The notes under the pieces are model-generated. The model searched no databases. It was not told the DNA's origin and was given only the letters and a program-made list of their open reading frames with translations. The position numbers were made by a program, and so were the translations under genes. Below are positions 34,398 through 45,910 of a stretch of 64,000 nucleotides of DNA, piece after piece. Position 1 is the first letter of the stretch, and each line of letters starts with the position of its first letter. Origin of the DNA: Haberlea rhodopensis (taxonomy: Eukaryota; Streptophyta; Magnoliopsida; Lamiales; Gesneriaceae); assembly GCA_907163345.1 (NCBI GenBank), contig CAJQUN010000130.1, forward strand, positions 806,001-870,000. Reading direction: 5' to 3'.

Positions 34398-34415
34398 AAG
34401 GTATGTGTAACGTAC
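34398..34415 (+). promoter_or_regulatory. U5 splice-donor-like hairpin
   Basis: AAG|GTATGT, loop GTA, then ACGTAC (one G-U type pair). It lies about 400 bases after the GATC cluster. Confidence 0.45.
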
Positions 34416-34499
34416 GAGCATAGTTAGATATATTATTGTCATGTTTCAGAATAATATATTGTTGTTGCAATCATTTTGATATGCATTGATAATTATGTG

Positions 34500-34655
34500 A
34501 TGCCGCTATTGAGCGAGCAATCAGTATAATGATGTTGATCTTAAGCAAGTATTGGATATGATACCACCGCTGTTGAGCATGCGAGAGGTTATGATACCGT
34601 CATTGTTGAGCGTGCGAGAGGTTATTATACCGCCGTGGTTGAGCGAGCGATGGGA
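34500..34655 (+). repeat. Degenerate hairpin array
   Basis: Three units of about 45 bases with gccgct, gaccgtc or accgcc followed by ttgagcgagc, ttgagcatgc or ttgagcgtgc. The units combine the CCGC/GCGA ends of the Tekay array with the TTGAG element of the 7438 array. Confidence 0.5.
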
Positions 34656-35415
34656 CACGATGTGGTGAAACTGGGAAAATCATTAATTGAGACGTATGTG
34701 ATTTCTAAAAATCATTAGTGTAATGGTTTAACTATATTTGATTATGAAATTGACATCGAGAATGAGTTTAGTTAAACAATGAAATGATTAATTGATTTTG
34801 GGAGTTTGATGGTTGGGAGATCTCATATGGTTACAGTACATACAAGGAGTACCTTATAATTTTACAGCTTTAATTACTGTAAATTATGAATTGTGATATG
34901 ATGCTATTGAGATTGTGTGATTGGTATGCTCGCCCCATGTGGGGGCTGTTTCTGTTGGGACAGGTAGAACAGGTACAACATTGGCTCTGGAGTTGAGTTC
35001 GAGCTGTTGATTGGAAATGCTCCCAGAGCTGAGGTACCAATGTTGGTACTGGGTATTAGGTTTATACAGTAGATACACATTATTCATTCAATGCTCGCAT
35101 GTGAGCATTCTTATATGTGTATATGGATTGTATAAAGGTTTTTGGAGATTTCTCTTTTTCATTTATTATTTACATGCAATTGGGTAAGGAGAATTGCATA
35201 ATGAATTGAGAACATGTTAGTATGTTATGAGGTGTATACTTATTGCTAGTTGAGTTGTATTGAGAATTGTACATTAAGAGGAAGAATGCCAAAAAATTTA
35301 TGGATGGGATGTTAAGGTCATTGAAGCATGTACAAGAATTCTTTAATTGATAAATGTTTGCACCATTATTTGTTGATAACGAACTAATAGCGGGTTAAGG
35401 TAGCGAGGCCTTACA

Positions 35416-35590
35416 TTAATGGTATCAGAGAAGAGGTTTGCTCTTTTGGGATGTTGAGGGCCTAGGGATGTGTGGATAGAAATGAGTAGCACATAGTTTA
35501 TGCATGACTGTAGTTAGTGTTGTGTGACACGAGTATTTTACTTATGTGCATCTATGATATGAGATCATAAATGAAATGTGTTATTGCTAA
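35416..35590 (+). mobile_element. PBS and start of the leader of the 31031 element
   Basis: TGGTATCAGAG at 35420-35430 is a tRNA-iMet-type PBS with a mismatch after it. A leader like that at 10015 follows (ggatagaaatgagtagcac). It resumes at 37409-37464 after the solo LTR and is then cut by the Tekay-type element at 37465. No gag is present in the window. Confidence 0.75.
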
Positions 35591-37403
35591 TGTAAGGCCC
35601 TCGTTACCTTAACCCGCTATTAGTGCATTATCACAATAATGGTGCATGCTTTTATAACATTAGGGAATCCTCATATATGCCATCTATAAAATTTTTTGAC
35701 ATTAATCCACATAATGTTCAATTCCCAATAGCATCCCACTAGCATATGCATACACCTCATAACACACTAACATGTTCTCAATTCATAATGCAATTCTCTT
35801 TAGCTAATTGCATGCCAGTCATAATGAAAAGAGAAACCTCTAACCTTTATACAATCCATATACACATATACGAATGCTCACTTGCGATGATTGAATGAAT
35901 AATGTGTATCTACTGTATAAACATGCTACCCAATACCGTCATTGGTACCTCCACCCTGGAAGCGTTTCCAATCAATAGTTTGAACTCAACTCCAGAGCCA
36001 CTGTTGTATCTGTTCTACCTGTCCCAACAGAAACAGCCACTACACGGGGTGAGCATACCAATAACACCATCTCAATAAGCAATATCACAATTCATAACTT
36101 ACATAATATAAAGCTGTAAATCTAAAAGATACTCCCCTTATAGTATAGTTATCATATGGGATTCCCCGTGCTGTTCCTGTTCTCACAATAACCAAAACCA
36201 TCAAATTCCCAAAATCAGTTAATCATTACATTGATTAACTATGCCCATCTCAATTACCGGTTTCATAATCAATATGTTTAAATCATTATACTAATGCTAT
36301 ACACAGTTGATAACTCACAATTAATTTTGTGCCCTCAATCACATACCCGAGCATGTATTCAACCTCCAAATACATCATCAAGTCATGATGATTAATCATT
36401 TAAAAGACTCAGGCAAAGCATACGTCGAAATCACAACACAAAATAAATTTCCCAAAAATCAGGCATTGGCGATCGATCGCTTCTTCCCAGGCGATCGATC
36501 GCCTCTCAAAAATAGACATGGTGATCGATCGCTTCTTCCTAGGCGATCGATCCCCTCTCAATGCATTTGGCTACTGCCACTGGGCAATCGATTGCTAAGC
36601 TTCAAGCGATCGATCGCTCCACTATTCATCATCTTCAAAATTTTGCCAACGATGCGGTGATCGATCGCCCAGCCCTAGTGATCGATCGCTTCGATCTGTT
36701 CCAGCCAAAAAATGACATTTTTCATGTAGAAACTCCCAAATTCACAAACCCAACACCCAATACACCATAAATCCTTAACAATGAACCATAAATCCTCCCC
36801 AAAACACAACAACCAAAACTCAACAAAAATCCAAAAACTCAAACCCATCCCAATCCTTAACCAAATACCATAAAATAACTACCAAATCAAAGATAAATAC
36901 GAGGGGAAGAAGATTACCAAATTATCTTCGAGAAATCTCACTCCGAAATCGAGCCTTGCTCGATTCTTTTCCATGAGAGCAAAGGGAGGGGAAAGGGGAA
37001 CTGGCTTGGCGTGGGAGAGGAGAGAGAGGAGAAAAACAAATGCACTCCCTGAACACCAAGTCCACTTGGTATATATATAGTACCAAGACTCCAAAACCCG
37101 AGTCTCAAATACTTCCACACTGACTCATTAAAAATCATACGTGTTCAATAATTATGTCCCACTCACTATTTCCATTACCAACTTCAATCCAAAGCTCCCT
37201 GGATTCCAGATCCCACTACCAACACAATTCCAAGGTTTATTACTTAGTGAGAATAAATCTCAACTCTTGGGCCCAACGACCCAGATACCGGAATAAAATC
37301 CCCGTGAGTCTCAACACCGTATTTATCTCATAATTACTACAATTAAATCCATTAAGGATTATAATCACTCAGGGATTAACACAAAGAATTTCTGGATATC
37401 ACA
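35591..37403 (-). mobile_element. Solo LTR, TSD gctaa
   Basis: 1813 bp. Minus-strand start TGTGATATCC, end AAGGCCTTACA-like (plus strand begins tgtaaggccctcg). The perfect duplication gctaa is at 35586-35590 and 37404-37408. It is the same broad family as the LTR it sits beside (31031) and as 26524-26770, in opposite orientation. A TATA-like run is near 37068-37078 on the minus strand and a GATC cluster is at 36469-36690. The donor hairpin and hairpin array of relatives are absent, which suggests an internal deletion. Confidence 0.93.
36469..36690. repeat. GATCGATC palindrome cluster
   Basis: Eight copies or near-copies (GCGATCGATCGC, GTGATCGATCGC, GCAATCGATTGC). Confidence 0.85.
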
Positions 37404-38121
37404 GCTAACCATCGTGGTTGCATGATCGTATGGAATACGATTGGAATGATATTGATTGAAATGATGTGATGCCCCGAAATTAATTGATGGCAATTTGAAC
37501 ATTAATTATGCTTATATGATGATTTATTACGATGATTAAGATATGTGTAGAAAATGAAGAATTAACATGATTTAAGAATGTTGATCTTAATTATGAGGAT
37601 GATATGGATTTAATGAAGTTGGTTGCATTTTGTAAATGCTTACCATGTTAATGTATTTTATATACATCATGTTAGTTATTAAGGTACAAGTTAAATATAA
37701 GGATTTAACACTTAACCCACCATTTTTACCTCACTCTACTCTTTACACTCAAATCCCCAAAATCACTCTCCCAAAACCCTCTTCCCCTTATTTTTGATTT
37801 TTGACTTAAAGGTGGGAAGGAATCCTTGTAGAAGCTTTGTTCTTGCACTTCTTGGTAAGATTTAGGACCGAAGATGTTTGCATATCACTCCTTAATGTTT
37901 TGAAATGTTTGATTTAAGTTTGGAATGGTTTTGAAGGGTTTTTGAGATGGGTTTGTTGGGGGTTGGGATGACTTTTTCAATGATGTTTATTTTGGTGGTT
38001 TAATGATGTTTGAGGAAGGTTTTGAATGTTTTTATGTTGTTGAGTTCATGGAATAAATGATGGTTGAGGTTGGTGAGGTTTTAATGTGTAAAAATGGTGG
38101 AATTTTCGAAGTGCAGAGGCT

Positions 38122-38332
38122 GGCGATCGATCGCCCGTTTTTGGCGATCGATTGCGAGCCAACAGTAGGCTCCAGAAGCCTTTCGCGATCGATCGCCACT
38201 CTTGGGCGATCGATCGGTGGCGATGGCGATCGATCGCGCCAAGTATGGCGATCGATCGCCGAAGAAGGAAATTTTCACCCCCCGTCCAGTGTGATCTAGC
38301 GATCGATCGCGCCTGGGCGACGACCGATCGCG
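38122..38332. repeat. GATCGATC palindrome cluster
   Basis: Eight copies or near-copies. The 3' LTR copy of this cluster (53755-53943) lacks exactly one palindrome-plus-spacer unit of 21 bases. Confidence 0.9.
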
Positions 38333-38486
38333 AGATGAAAAAAATGTGGTTTTTAATATTTTTGTGGGATTTTTGAATATTGGACTATGATTAGCTTCTA
38401 ATATTGAATTGTATGGTTGTGTAGAACCATCCCAAGGACCCACGACTTCGAGAAGATAAAGTACTACAACTTCACCACATTTTGAA

Positions 38487-38506
38487 AAGGTACGTAAGAA
38501 ACGTAC
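38487..38506 (+). promoter_or_regulatory. U5 splice-donor-like hairpin (5' LTR copy)
   Basis: AAG|GTACGTAAG, an excellent plant donor match, with ACGTAC at 38501-38506 closing a hairpin over loop AAGAA. It is the proposed donor for the acceptor at 48526. Confidence 0.55.
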
Positions 38507-38575
38507 GGGCATCAAACGGTAACATATTCCTAAACTATGACTTTGCATTAATTGCATAAGTATTTATGATGATGA

Positions 38576-40063
38576 TGTTGGGATATGCCCTAAGACAAGT
38601 CATTAGATGATTGTTTAAGACATACAATGTTTATGGATTTATGAATGGCAATTCATTATTATATATTATTCTTTTACTGTGCATTGTGAATTAATATATA
38701 TGTTAATGTCCTTAGAATAATATTGTATTATTCTTAAAGATGTTCCTAGTCAAGTATTATCATGAAAGGGATAATGATAATACGTAGAGACTAGTATATG
38801 TTGATCGATGAATTGTTCATTGATATGAGATATCAAATCAACATATGGGTACATGTTAGAGAACGATGTACTGAACAGACCCACCATGAGAATGCAACAT
38901 GGATAGTTATATGATCGTCATATGCAATTCTCATAGTGATAATAATGTATGTAATCCTTACGACTTGTGATCATCAGAGATCCCAACATAAGGAGTTATG
39001 TATCTTGATATCGTCAAACGTTACCCGTAACAGGGTATACTATAAAGGCGAACTATTGGATACACTACGAATTATGTAGAGGGATGTTGACTGATCGAGA
39101 TAGGATTTGTCCCTCCTATATAACAGGAGATGTGTTTGGCCCTTGATCAAGTGAGAACTAAAATGCATGGCCATGCTCGAATGAGTCGATATGAGATATC
39201 GAGCTTATTCGTTTATTCTAGTTCTACTTGGGGATCAAGAAATAAAGATTGGATATACGAGTATGACTATTCCATGACTCGTGTTCAATCTAAACACAAA
39301 GGACAAAGGGATTAAGTTACATGATTAATATTATCACAAGTTCTAAAGGTTATGTCGAGTCATTGACATTCTCGTAATTTGGGTAGCATCGATGTGTTGC
39401 TAGATACCGCTCGATGCTTGCGACATAAAATGAGACTTTATGTCACTGCCAACATTACGAGATCCTATCGGGTCGCACAAAAGATTAAATCGAGAAGGGA
39501 AATTAAATTCATGGGATGAATTAAATAATTAAGAGGAGTCTTAATTAATAATCATAAGGATTAATTAAATCATGGGCTTAAGCCCATGAAGCTTTGAGAA
39601 AGCCTTTAATTAATCATATTTAATATGATTGCATGGGTTTTAATTGGAAGACAATTTTAATATCACAAAACCTACACCATAGGAAGTATCGGCCGCCGCT
39701 CTCCCTCTCTCTCTCGGTTTGCTTGATAGCCGTAGGGGGCTTGGAGGTGTTCGAACCGTTTTCGATTTAGAATCGAGTTTGCTTCGTGTATTGGTTTAAT
39801 AACTTGTCTAGCAACTTGTTATTAAATCATCCCTTCATTCGATTTGATCGTGTGGATACCGTTGAGGCAAAACCAATCGAGTTTTGCTTAGTGACTCGGA
39901 GAAGGCGTAAGACGTGGTGCAGCTCCGTGGATTCGGCCTCAAACACGCTACAAGGGTAAGACACTTAATTCTCTAATCCGATATGAATCCCTATGTATAG
40001 ATCGCTGGTTTGTAATCCCAAAATTTTATTCCGCTGCGCTGTATGCTCATGGGGTTACTTTCA
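38576..40063 (+). repeat. 5' LTR of the copia element
   Basis: 1488 bp, TG...CA. It is nearly identical to 45911-47398. A TATA-like ctatataac occurs near 39117. No GATC cluster or donor hairpin is present, unlike the gypsy LTRs. Confidence 0.95.
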
Positions 40064-40064
40064 G

Positions 40065-40076
40065 TGGTATCAGAGC
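40065..40076 (+). other. Primer binding site of the copia element, tRNA-iMet type
   Basis: TGGTATCAGAGC two bases after the LTR end, followed by cgtg. Confidence 0.88.
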
Positions 40077-41938
40077 CGTGTACAAGGCTCATATCGGATT
40101 TATGTGGTTAAATAGTTTAATCATGTTAGAATTAATATTGCATGTTAATTAAACTGTTTAAATTCATATTTGATATGAAATTAATTTTAGTTTATGAAAA
40201 TCATCGTAGTAATTGTATTTGATATAATTGGCGAATAAAATTATTTATTGAGCATAAACTTTCGGCCACCACCATCACAAATGTCACCATGGCTAGCCAC
40301 ATGAGGGCTAGGGTTTTGGAACCCTTGGCTCGAGATGGCTTAGTCGTTGTGGCTAATAATTGTGCATGGAAGTGTCGAAAATTAATTAGGGTTTAGAACC
40401 CATTGGGCATGACGGCTAGCTCATGACGGCTAGGGTTTCGAACACTAATAGCCGTGCATGGCTCGGCCATCATCGCCCTATTTTCTTAAATTTTGATGCT
40501 TGGATGAGTTTTGAACTCCTTGACTCGATAATGGTTTATGCATGCATGGTTTAGTAACTTTACCACATGAGAGCAAGGATTTTCGAACCCTTAGCTCGAG
40601 ATGGTTGAGCGAACCCCGTGCATGGCATGACCGTGACTCGTGGCTAACAAATTCCGGCGTTTAAATCAAGATGGCTCGATAAAAACATCAAAAGGGTGCG
40701 AGGCGGCTAGGTTGGAACCCTAGTGCCGCCGCCGCATGGACCATGGCTCGGCCATGGGCTAGGGTTTCGAACCCTAGGCCCACTATTGGTCCAGCCGTGG
40801 GTTTTGGTTCGAACCATGGTGGTTCGTGTTTTAGTCGCTTTAGTTCGTGGCATGTGATGTCCCGAGCGTACGATAATTTTTCAAAAAATTATTTTACAGT
40901 TTTAATTAGAATTAAATTTAAAATGTTTAGAATTTAATTAATTAAATGTTAATGCGTGCTTTATGTGTTGTTTGAGCATGGTGCGTGGTTATAGCCCTTT
41001 GACCTATTAGATAGGATTTGTGAATGATTGTAATTTATAATACGACCTGCGAGTCGTGCCTTTCTCTATTTTATTCTAAATGTAATCCCTCCCCTATGTT
41101 CCCCTCGAATGTGAATCGAGGAATTCTATATCTTGTAAATAGTATAGTTTATTTTATTGATGGTGATCAATGAAGATGGAGCATCGTGCCGGGATGAGGA
41201 GGCCATTCACAAATTGGAGCCAAAGGAAGGTGCTTATGAAGTTACCTTAGGTTGACTCATAGGAGTTTCTCATTGGCTTGAGAAACTCATTAGTAGGGGC
41301 TATAACCATGTCACGTTTTAATTATGTATGTTGATGCATGATTTATCTTATGTTTTAGTTTGATAATAGTATTACACATATATGTAGATATGTATACAAC
41401 TATATGTAGTGGACATATTTTAAATTATCAAATTAATCATGAGATCAATAAATCCCTCTAAAATATTAAGTTTTAGATGCCTTCCAAATAAAAGTACTCG
41501 TCAATAACTTCGATTGTACATGTGTGGGTTTGCCAAAGCAAAGCACCGTGGCAATCTTAGTAAGGCGCGAAAGGATAAAAGTGATATCCGTCATACTTTA
41601 ATTGGGTACGACTTAACTAGGTTATCTCAATAGGATTGGGAACCTAGAGGCATGGGTTGGATTATAATTCATTAGATGAATTGAACAAAGTGTTGGTCGT
41701 CCAACTATCCAAGAATTATATGTGATGTAATTGACAAAGTGTTGTCTACCTAAATAACCGAGTCTTGGGCGATTAGCCAAAGCTAACTCAAGATTAGGCG
41801 AAATATGGATCTTGGCCCACTAAAAGTTTCGAGGGTTGATATTTTTCAAATAAAATAGTGGGAGTATCATTTAATATAAGACCATGTTAAATGATTTAAA
41901 TCATAAACTTATTTTGCATATTTATATTGTAGATATCC
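40077..41938 (+). mobile_element. Long untranslated leader of the copia element
   Basis: About 1.86 kb between PBS and gag without a convincing frame. About 40260-40850 repeats themes such as ctagggtttcgaaccc, ggctcgagatggct and atgcatgg. A possible acceptor-like ttatattgtag lies just upstream of the gag ATG (ending about 41932), so this leader may also be spliced (inference). Confidence 0.6.
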
Positions 41939-42790
41939 ATGGCAACTAACAACGTTACTAGCACTTTATCACTGCGATCGGTCCTTGAGAAGGACAAATT
42001 AAATGGGACAAATTTCCTAGACTGGCATAGGAACTTGAGGATAGTCCTCAAACAAGAAAAGAAACAATATGTTCTAGAGGAACCCCTTGCTCGCTGAGGA
42101 ACCTCCCCTAACAGCTACAAGAGCTGAAAAAGATGCTTACAAGAAGCATCAGAGTGACGCACTTGATGTTGGGTGCCTCATGCTTGCCACTATGAACTCT
42201 GAGCTTCAGAAGCAACATGAGGAAATGGAGGCGTTCGATATGATCGAACACTTAAAGCAGTTGTACCAACAGCAAGCTAGACAAGAGAGGTATGACGTCT
42301 CTAAAGCGTTATTCCAGTGCAGGATGGTAGAAGGAAGCTTAGTTGGAACTCATGTGCTCAAGATAATTGGGTACATTGAGAATCTGGACAAGCTAGGTTT
42401 TCCATTGGACCAAGAGTTGGCCACAGATGTAATCTTGCAATCGTTGCCGGAGAGCTTCAGTCAATTTGTAGTAAATTACAATATGACTGATATGGAAAAG
42501 ACTCTGCCCCAGTTGCTTGGTATGTTGAGAACATATGAAGCAAACACTAAGAAGACTAAGGCCACAAATGTCCTTATTGTGAATAAAGGCAAAGGAAGGG
42601 CCAAAGCTAAAGGCAACAAGAAAGCAAAGAAAGTCTTTGCTAAATCTAAGCCAAAGTCTTCTGCACTGAAGCCAAAGGGAGGGATAGCAAAGGAAGGGAA
42701 CTGTTTCCATTGCGGTGAGACCGGCCATTGGAAAAGGAACTGCAAAGTATATCTGGAGGATCTAAAGAAAGGAAGTGTGACTTCCGCTTC
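41939..42790 (+). pseudogene. copia gag (frameshifted)
   Basis: Starts at the ATG at 41939 (MATNNVTSTLSLRSVLEKDK, then LNGTNFLDWHRNLRIVLK), the usual copia gag start. The first frame stops at about 42098. The body (AEKDAYKKHQSDA, LDKLGFPLDQELATDVILQSLP, the TLPQLLGMLRTYE region) continues in another frame from about 42087, so one indel lies near 42085-42095. The zinc knuckle CFHCGETGHWKRNC is encoded at 42702-42743. Gag forms the virus-like particle; this copy could not make a full one. Confidence 0.9.
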
Positions 42791-43868
42791 AGGTATTTTT
42801 GTTATAGAAGTCAATTTATCTACTTCTTCATCATGGGTATTAGATACTGGATGTGGATCTCACATTTGTGTAAATGTGCAGGATCTCAAAGGAGTAGGAC
42901 ATTGGCAAAAGGTGAAGTTGATCTCCGAGTTGGAAATGGAGCAAGAGTTGCTGCATTAGCTATAGGAGATTATCATTTAGCTTTACCTTCTGGTTTATCG
43001 TTGATTTTAAAAGACTGTTATTTTGTGCCTTCAATTACTAAAAACATTATTTCTATTTCTTGTTTAGACAAGTATGGTTTTTCATTTATAATAAAGGACA
43101 ATTGTTGTTCTATTTATTTAAATGATATGTTTTATGCTAGTGCACAAATGGTGAATGGTCTTTATGTATTAAATCTTGATATGCCTATCTATAACATAAA
43201 TACTAAAAGGATTAAAAATAATGATTGTAATCCGACTTATCTCTGGCACTGTCGCTTGGGCCACATAAACGAGAACCGCATATCTAAACTTCATAAGGAT
43301 GGAGTATTAGATTCATTTGATTTTGAATCATATGAAACATGCGAATCTTGTTTAATGGGCAAGATGACTAAAGCGCCTTTCAAGGGACATGTTGAAAGGG
43401 CAAATGTTTTATTGGGACTAATACATAGTGATGTATGTGGACCAATAAGTACGCAAGCTAGAGGTGGTTTTCATTACTTCGTTACATTTACTGATGACCT
43501 CAGTAGATATGGGTATGTGTACCTAATGAAACATAAACATGAAACCTTTGAAAAGTTCAAAGATTTCAAGAATGAAGTACAAAACCAACTTGGCAAAAGT
43601 ATCAAAATCCTTCGATCAGATCGAGGAGGTGAATACTTAAGCCAAGAGTTTCATGACTATCTAAAGGAGTGTGGGATAGTCCCACAACTCACTCCTCCGT
43701 ATACTCCACAATGGAATGGTGTATCCGAGAGGAGAAATCGAACCTTGTTAGACATGGTTAGATCAATGATGAGTCATGCAGATCTTCCGATATCATTTTG
43801 GGGACACGCTCTAGAAACAGCGATTTTCTTACTGAACCGTGTTCCATCTAAATCAGTGGAAAAAGACA
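42791..43868 (+). pseudogene. copia protease and integrase (frameshifted)
   Basis: The protease motif WVLDTGCGSHIC lies at about 42834-42870 in the gag frame. The rest of the protease (EVDLRVGNGARVAALAIG) is in another frame, so an indel lies at about 42875-42905. The integrase follows: zinc finger H-x-H...C-x-C (WHCRLGHINENR, CESCLMGKMTKAPF), then the D,D,E core (HSDVCGPI; LRSDRGGEYLS; NGVSERRNRTLLDM). One extra base at about 43862-43868 breaks the frame inside VEKTPYEIW. Confidence 0.92.
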
Positions 43869-45895
43869 CCATATGAGATATGGACTGGGAAGCGTCCTAG
43901 TATGTCTTTTATGAAGATTTGGGGTTGTGAGGCTTTCGTTAGACGTCACGCCACTAACAAACTTGGACCCAAATCTGATAAGTGTTTATTTGTGGGGTAT
44001 CCTAAGGAAATGAAAGGATACTATTTCTACTATCCCACCGAGAACAAAGTAGTTGTTGCTCGGACTGGTGTATTTCTTGAAAGAGAATTTATCTCTAGAA
44101 AAACCAGTGGGAGAAAAATAGAACTTAGTGAAGTTCAACCACAAGAAAACACTGAACCTGAGATTGAGATGGAAACAGAGCAGGCACCACAAACTGTTGT
44201 GGAAGAAGTACCTGCTCAAGAGACACAAGCCCAGCGTAGGTCTGTAAGAGAACACCGGGAGCCACAGAGATATGGATTTCTTGTGACTCAACAAGGTGAC
44301 TTACTACTTATTGATGAGGATGAGCCGTCATCTTATCAACAAGCTATAATGGGCAATGATTCTGAGAAATGGCAAGAGGCCATGAAATCTGAGATGAAAA
44401 TCCATGTATGCAAACCAAGTATGGACTTTGGTTGATCCACCTGAAGGGGTACGACCCATAGGGTGCAAATGGATTTTCAAGAAAAAGACCGATATGGATG
44501 GTAATGTACAAACCTATAAAGGTCGACTGGTTGCAAAAGGATTCAAACAAATTCATGGTATTGACTATGATGAAACCTTTTCACCAGTGGCCATGGTTAA
44601 ATCCATAAGGATCTTACTTGCAATAGCTGCATTTCATGATTATGAAATCTGGCAGATGGACGTCAAAACAGCTTTCCTTAATGGAAATCTGCTCGAGGAT
44701 GTGTACATGACACAGCCCGAGGGTTTTGTCGATCCAAAGGATGCTGGAAAGATATGCAAGCTACAACGATCCATTTATGGATTGAAGCAAGCTTCTCGGA
44801 GTTGGAATCTTCGTTTTGATGATGCAATCAAAGAGTTTGGTTTTATCAAAAATGAAGATGAACCTTGTGTCTACAAGAAGGTCAGTGGGAGCGTAATCAT
44901 TTTCCTAGTGTTGTATGTAGATGACATACTTCTTATTGGAAATGATATCCCTGCCTTGCAATCTGTAAAGATTTGGCTAGGGAATTGCTTTTCGATGAAA
45001 GACTTAGGAGAAGCCACCTATGTATTAGGAATCAAGATCTATAGAGATAGATCGAGAAGGCTTCTTGGTCTAAGTCAAAGTACATACATAGACAAGGTGC
45101 TTAAAAGGTTTAGCATGCAAGAATCCAAGAAAGGATTCGTGCCTATGACACATGGTATTTATCTCTCGAAGGAACAGTGTCCTTCAACACCAGATGAGAG
45201 ACAACGCATGAGTAAGATTCCATACGCATGGATCTATCATGTATGCCATGATATGTACTCGTCCCGATGTATCGTATGCTTTGAGCATGACGAGCAGATA
45301 TCAAGTTGATCCAGGTGAAGGTCACTGGATTGCTGTCAAGAATATCCTAAAGTACTTGAGAAGGACTAAGGATACATTCTTGATTTATGGAGGTGAGGAA
45401 GAGCTCAATGTAATGGGTTACACTGATGCAAGCTTCCAAACCGACAAAGATGATTTTCGATCGCAATCTGGATATGTGTATTGCCTGAATGGAGGTGCTG
45501 TGAGCTGGAAGAGTTCAAAGCAAGAAACAGTAGCCGATTCTACAACGGAAGCTGAGTATATTGCTGCCTCGGATGCAGCAAAGGAAGCTGTTTGGATGAG
45601 GAAGTTCATTTCTGAACTTGGAGTGGTGCCTAGCATTAAAGATCCGATAGAACTCTATTGTGACAACAATGGAGCGATCGCATTGGCTAAGGAACCAAGA
45701 TCTCACCAAAGATCCAAGCACATACTTAGGCGTTTCCATTTCATTCGAGAAATCGTTGAAAGGGGAGATGTTAAAATATGCAAAGTACCAACAGATGATA
45801 ATGTATCTGACCCATTGACGAAGCCGCTGTCACAGCAGAAGCATGATCGTCATACTAGATCTCTAGGCATTAGGTATATGTCTGAGTGGTCTTAG
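43869..45895 (+). pseudogene. copia RT and RNase H (frameshifted)
   Basis: After PYEIWTGKRPS the linker ends with EAMKSEM, and a frameshift at about 44396-44412 precedes YANQVWTLVDPPEG. RT motifs: CKWIFKKK, RLVAKGF, QMDVKTAFLNG, the catalytic LYVDDILLIGND and YVLGIKI. A small deletion near 45228-45240 (within KIPYA...SIMYAM) shifts frame again. RNase H: YTDASFQ, SGYVYCLNGGAVSWKSSKQ, STTEAEYIA and LYCDNNGAIALAKEP, all acidic residues present. Stop at 45893-45895. Confidence 0.93.
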
Positions 45896-45898
45896 TGC

Positions 45899-45910
45899 AA
45901 GTGGGAGATT
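45899..45910 (+). other. Polypurine tract of the copia element
   Basis: aagtgggagatt directly before the 3' LTR. There is no AGGA hairpin upstream, unlike the gypsy elements. Confidence 0.85.

Larger units (their letters stand above)
31031..35415 (+). mobile_element. 5' LTR of a plus-strand element, interrupted by a solo LTR
   Basis: The parts are 31031-31893 and 33919-35415, about 2.36 kb together. It starts TGTGATGTCC and ends gaggccttaca, with a PBS following at 35420. It contains a TATA box (31357-31364), GATC palindromes split by the insertion (31771-31877 and 33921-34016), the donor hairpin (34398-34415) and a hairpin array (34500-34655). It is related to, but clearly distinct from, the 7438 family. 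Its 3' LTR lies beyond the window. Confidence 0.85.

Noticed and set aside
42393..42814. Minus-strand frames over the copia gag and similar antisense frames over pol regions
   Set aside because: They are shadows of the coding strand; the plus-strand frames carry clear gag and pol motifs.
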